A stretch of DNA of 64,000 nt from DATMBF01 sp035559595. GTDB lineage: Bacteria > Bacteroidota > Ignavibacteria > UBA10030. The position numbers and the translations under genes were made by a program. The notes under the pieces were generated by a model, which saw only the letters and a program-made list of their open reading frames with translations, made no database searches and was not told the origin of the DNA. This document shows positions 63,000 through 64,000 of this stretch, in pieces. Each line of letters begins with the position of its first letter. Position 1 is the first letter of the stretch. The DNA lies in NCBI GenBank assembly GCA_035559595.1, contig DATMBF010000019.1, forward strand, positions 1-64,000, written 5' to 3'.

Positions 63000-63818
63000 T
63001 CAAAGAGGAAAGAAGTTGATATCGGGAGCATCGGGAAGTACGCCGAAGAAGAAAGCGTAATGAATGAACTCGGAGAGGCTGTCGTGTTCTGCAGATCGAA
63101 GATCGTAATTGAACGAAGAGAAGTACCGACTGGCATGCTCGACCTGAAGATCGTGCTCTTGCGCAGCGAGTTGAACGATCTCCTCCATTTGAGCCACTCC
63201 CTCTTCTCGGGCACGGATGAGGAGGCGTATATCTTCGCTTTTGACCTGACCTTCTCTCACAACCCAGAACCCATGAAGATAAGGCAGATCCGTTAAATCT
63301 TTCCAGGCTTCTACAAGATCGAGAACGAAGTAGTTACGCAAGATGGTCGATGTCGGAAAGTAGTTCATAACAAGCGCGGCATCTGCTTTCTTCAACATCG
63401 CTTCGACATCCGGCATCATGGGAATGAATTGGATCGTCTGCGCCGAAGTCGCAAGATTGCGATACTTTTCTTGCAGGAGGATTTTGGCAAGAACGATCTC
63501 CGACGTACCCCGGATGTCCACAGCAATTGTTGAAATGTTACGGGTTTCCGGTTTGATGATGAGCTGAATGGTGCCGGTGGGAACTTCTGAAGAGACGGCG
63601 ACGTCGGGAACGATGCGGTATTCGCCTCCGTAGCGCGCATAGTCGATGGGAGACAAAAACGCGCATCCCTCAGAGAGGGGAGGGATGCGCTTGCTGAAGT
63701 TCAGAGCAATTTGCGCCGGGATGTCGCGGACAACCGTGATCGGTGGGTCGGATTCGCCCAGAACGTAGAGAAGCGGCTTTGTATAGAGCGCGTCCGGGAT
63801 GCCCAGCGTCAGGGGCAT
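63000..63818 (-). CDS. mqnA: Chorismate dehydratase (menaquinone biosynthesis, futalosine pathway)
   Basis: 272 residues with MqnA/MqnD-family periplasmic-binding-like fold: GIPDALYTKPLLYVLG, CAFLSPIDYARYGGEYRIVPDVAVSS, TIAVDIRGTSEIVLAKILL, DAALVMNYFPT and FVLDLVEAWKDLTDLPYLHGFWVVREG. The YxxxxxxL..G lead and DLVEAWKDLTxLPxxxAxW block are those of MqnA. It implies the cell makes menaquinone by the futalosine route. It starts 5 bases after the rplS stop. Confidence 0.85.
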   Translation of the reverse strand: MPLTLGIPDALYTKPLLYVLGESDPPITVVRDIPAQIALNFSKRIPPLSEGCAFLSPIDYARYGGEYRIVPDVAVSSEVPTGTIQLIIKPETRNISTIAVDIRGTSEIVLAKILLQEKYRNLATSAQTIQFIPMMPDVEAMLKKADAALVMNYFPTSTILRNYFVLDLVEAWKDLTDLPYLHGFWVVREGQVKSEDIRLLIRAREEGVAQMEEIVQLAAQEHDLQVEHASRYFSSFNYDLRSAEHDSLSEFIHYAFFFGVLPDAPDINFFPL

Positions 63819-63822
63819 GGTT

Positions 63823-64000
63823 TTACTGGACGCCGGTTTTTTGCGCTACGGCCTTTGTTGCCAGCTTGCGAAGATAGTAGAGTTTCGAGCGACGGACGTT
63901 TCCATCCTTCACCTTCTCGATTTTGGCGATCCGCGGGGAGTGAAGGGGAAAGATTCGCTCTACACCTACCCCGTCCGATACCTTGCGAACGGTAAAGGTT
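63823..64000 (-). CDS. rplS: Ribosomal protein L19, C-terminal part (continues beyond window)
   Basis: The last 58 or so codons read FTVRKVSDGVGVERIFPLHS, then PRIAKIEKVKDGNVRRSKLYYLRKL and a tail ending KTGVQ, the conserved L19 core (GVERxFPxHSPxIxxIxVxxxGxVRRAKLYYLR). The start lies outside the window. mqnA follows directly. Confidence 0.95.
   Translation of the reverse strand, partial: TFTVRKVSDGVGVERIFPLHSPRIAKIEKVKDGNVRRSKLYYLRKLATKAVAQKTGVQ

Noticed and set aside
1..64000. CRISPR arrays, insertion sequences, phage genes or rRNA
   Set aside because: No regularly spaced repeats, transposase/integrase motifs, phage structural genes or rRNA sequences were seen.

Overview
The window reads as chromosomal DNA of a Gram-negative bacterium from the Bacteroidota/Chlorobiota/Ignavibacteriota neighbourhood. 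Evidence: many outer-membrane beta-barrel proteins with C-terminal aromatic residues (a porin, an OMPP1/FadL-like protein, a DUF5916 barrel, a monohaem barrel), lipoproteins with clear lipoboxes, a TonB-plug protein, an MqnA-type futalosine menaquinone gene, and the DapD succinylase lysine route. Purine-rich Shine-Dalgarno sites and sigma70-like TTGACA/TATATT promoters are visible, which fits poorly with class Bacteroidia. The phylum call is an inference; no 16S gene is present.

Region by region. 1-7.5 kb (minus): an iron unit of a di-haem DHOR/DUF1111 lipoprotein, a Rieske lipoprotein, a porin, a DtxR regulator, a membrane-anchored DtxR-FeoA fusion, and a FeoB split into separate GTPase and permease genes. 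A near-perfect DtxR-type operator overlaps the -10 element in front of the DHOR gene. A decayed DUF559 gene sits inside the unit. 7.5-13.1 kb (minus): a compact unit of ABC-2 transporter, Na+/solute symporter, LolA-like protein and FabF, with a histidine-kinase fragment at the fabF 3' end. 13.1-14.3 kb: gene debris, tRNA-Arg(TCT), a tiny membrane ORF and a terminator. 14.3-18 kb (minus): DUF5916 outer-membrane protein, a small Cys-rich lipoprotein and a GT9 heptosyltransferase. 18.1-23.9 kb (plus): MoxR-like AAA ATPase with a VWA protein, then a large multi-PAS hybrid histidine kinase.

24.1-33.4 kb (plus): a long collinear cluster of HisA-like protein, PfkB kinase, LysC, DapB, DapA, DapD, RmlD-like reductase, Ni/Co transporter, EEP hydrolase and SerS. 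33.5-39.3 kb (plus): a heterodimeric ABC exporter, fructose-1,6-bisphosphatase, a DnaQ-type exonuclease and DUF2277. 39.4-42.8 kb (minus): M28 peptidase, O-methyltransferase and threonine synthase. 43-44.6 kb (plus): a monohaem outer-membrane barrel and a small c-type cytochrome. 44.7-51.6 kb (minus): OMPP1/FadL, a TonB plug protein, penicillin acylase, a SIRT5-class sirtuin and pyruvate kinase. 51.6-56.6 kb (minus): a Tyr/Gly-rich lipoprotein, a barrel protein, an amidohydrolase and CysS. 56.6-58.8 kb (minus): an A+T-rich type II restriction-modification island preceded by overlapping mini-ORFs. 58.9-64 kb (minus): S9 peptidase, a small ORF, RecN, MqnA and the 3' part of rplS.

The loci that most deserve a second look are the DtxR-controlled redox/ferrous-iron unit with its membrane-tethered regulator, and the HisA paralogue in which three catalytic-type Asp positions are all Glu, next to a PfkB kinase at the head of the aspartate-pathway cluster.
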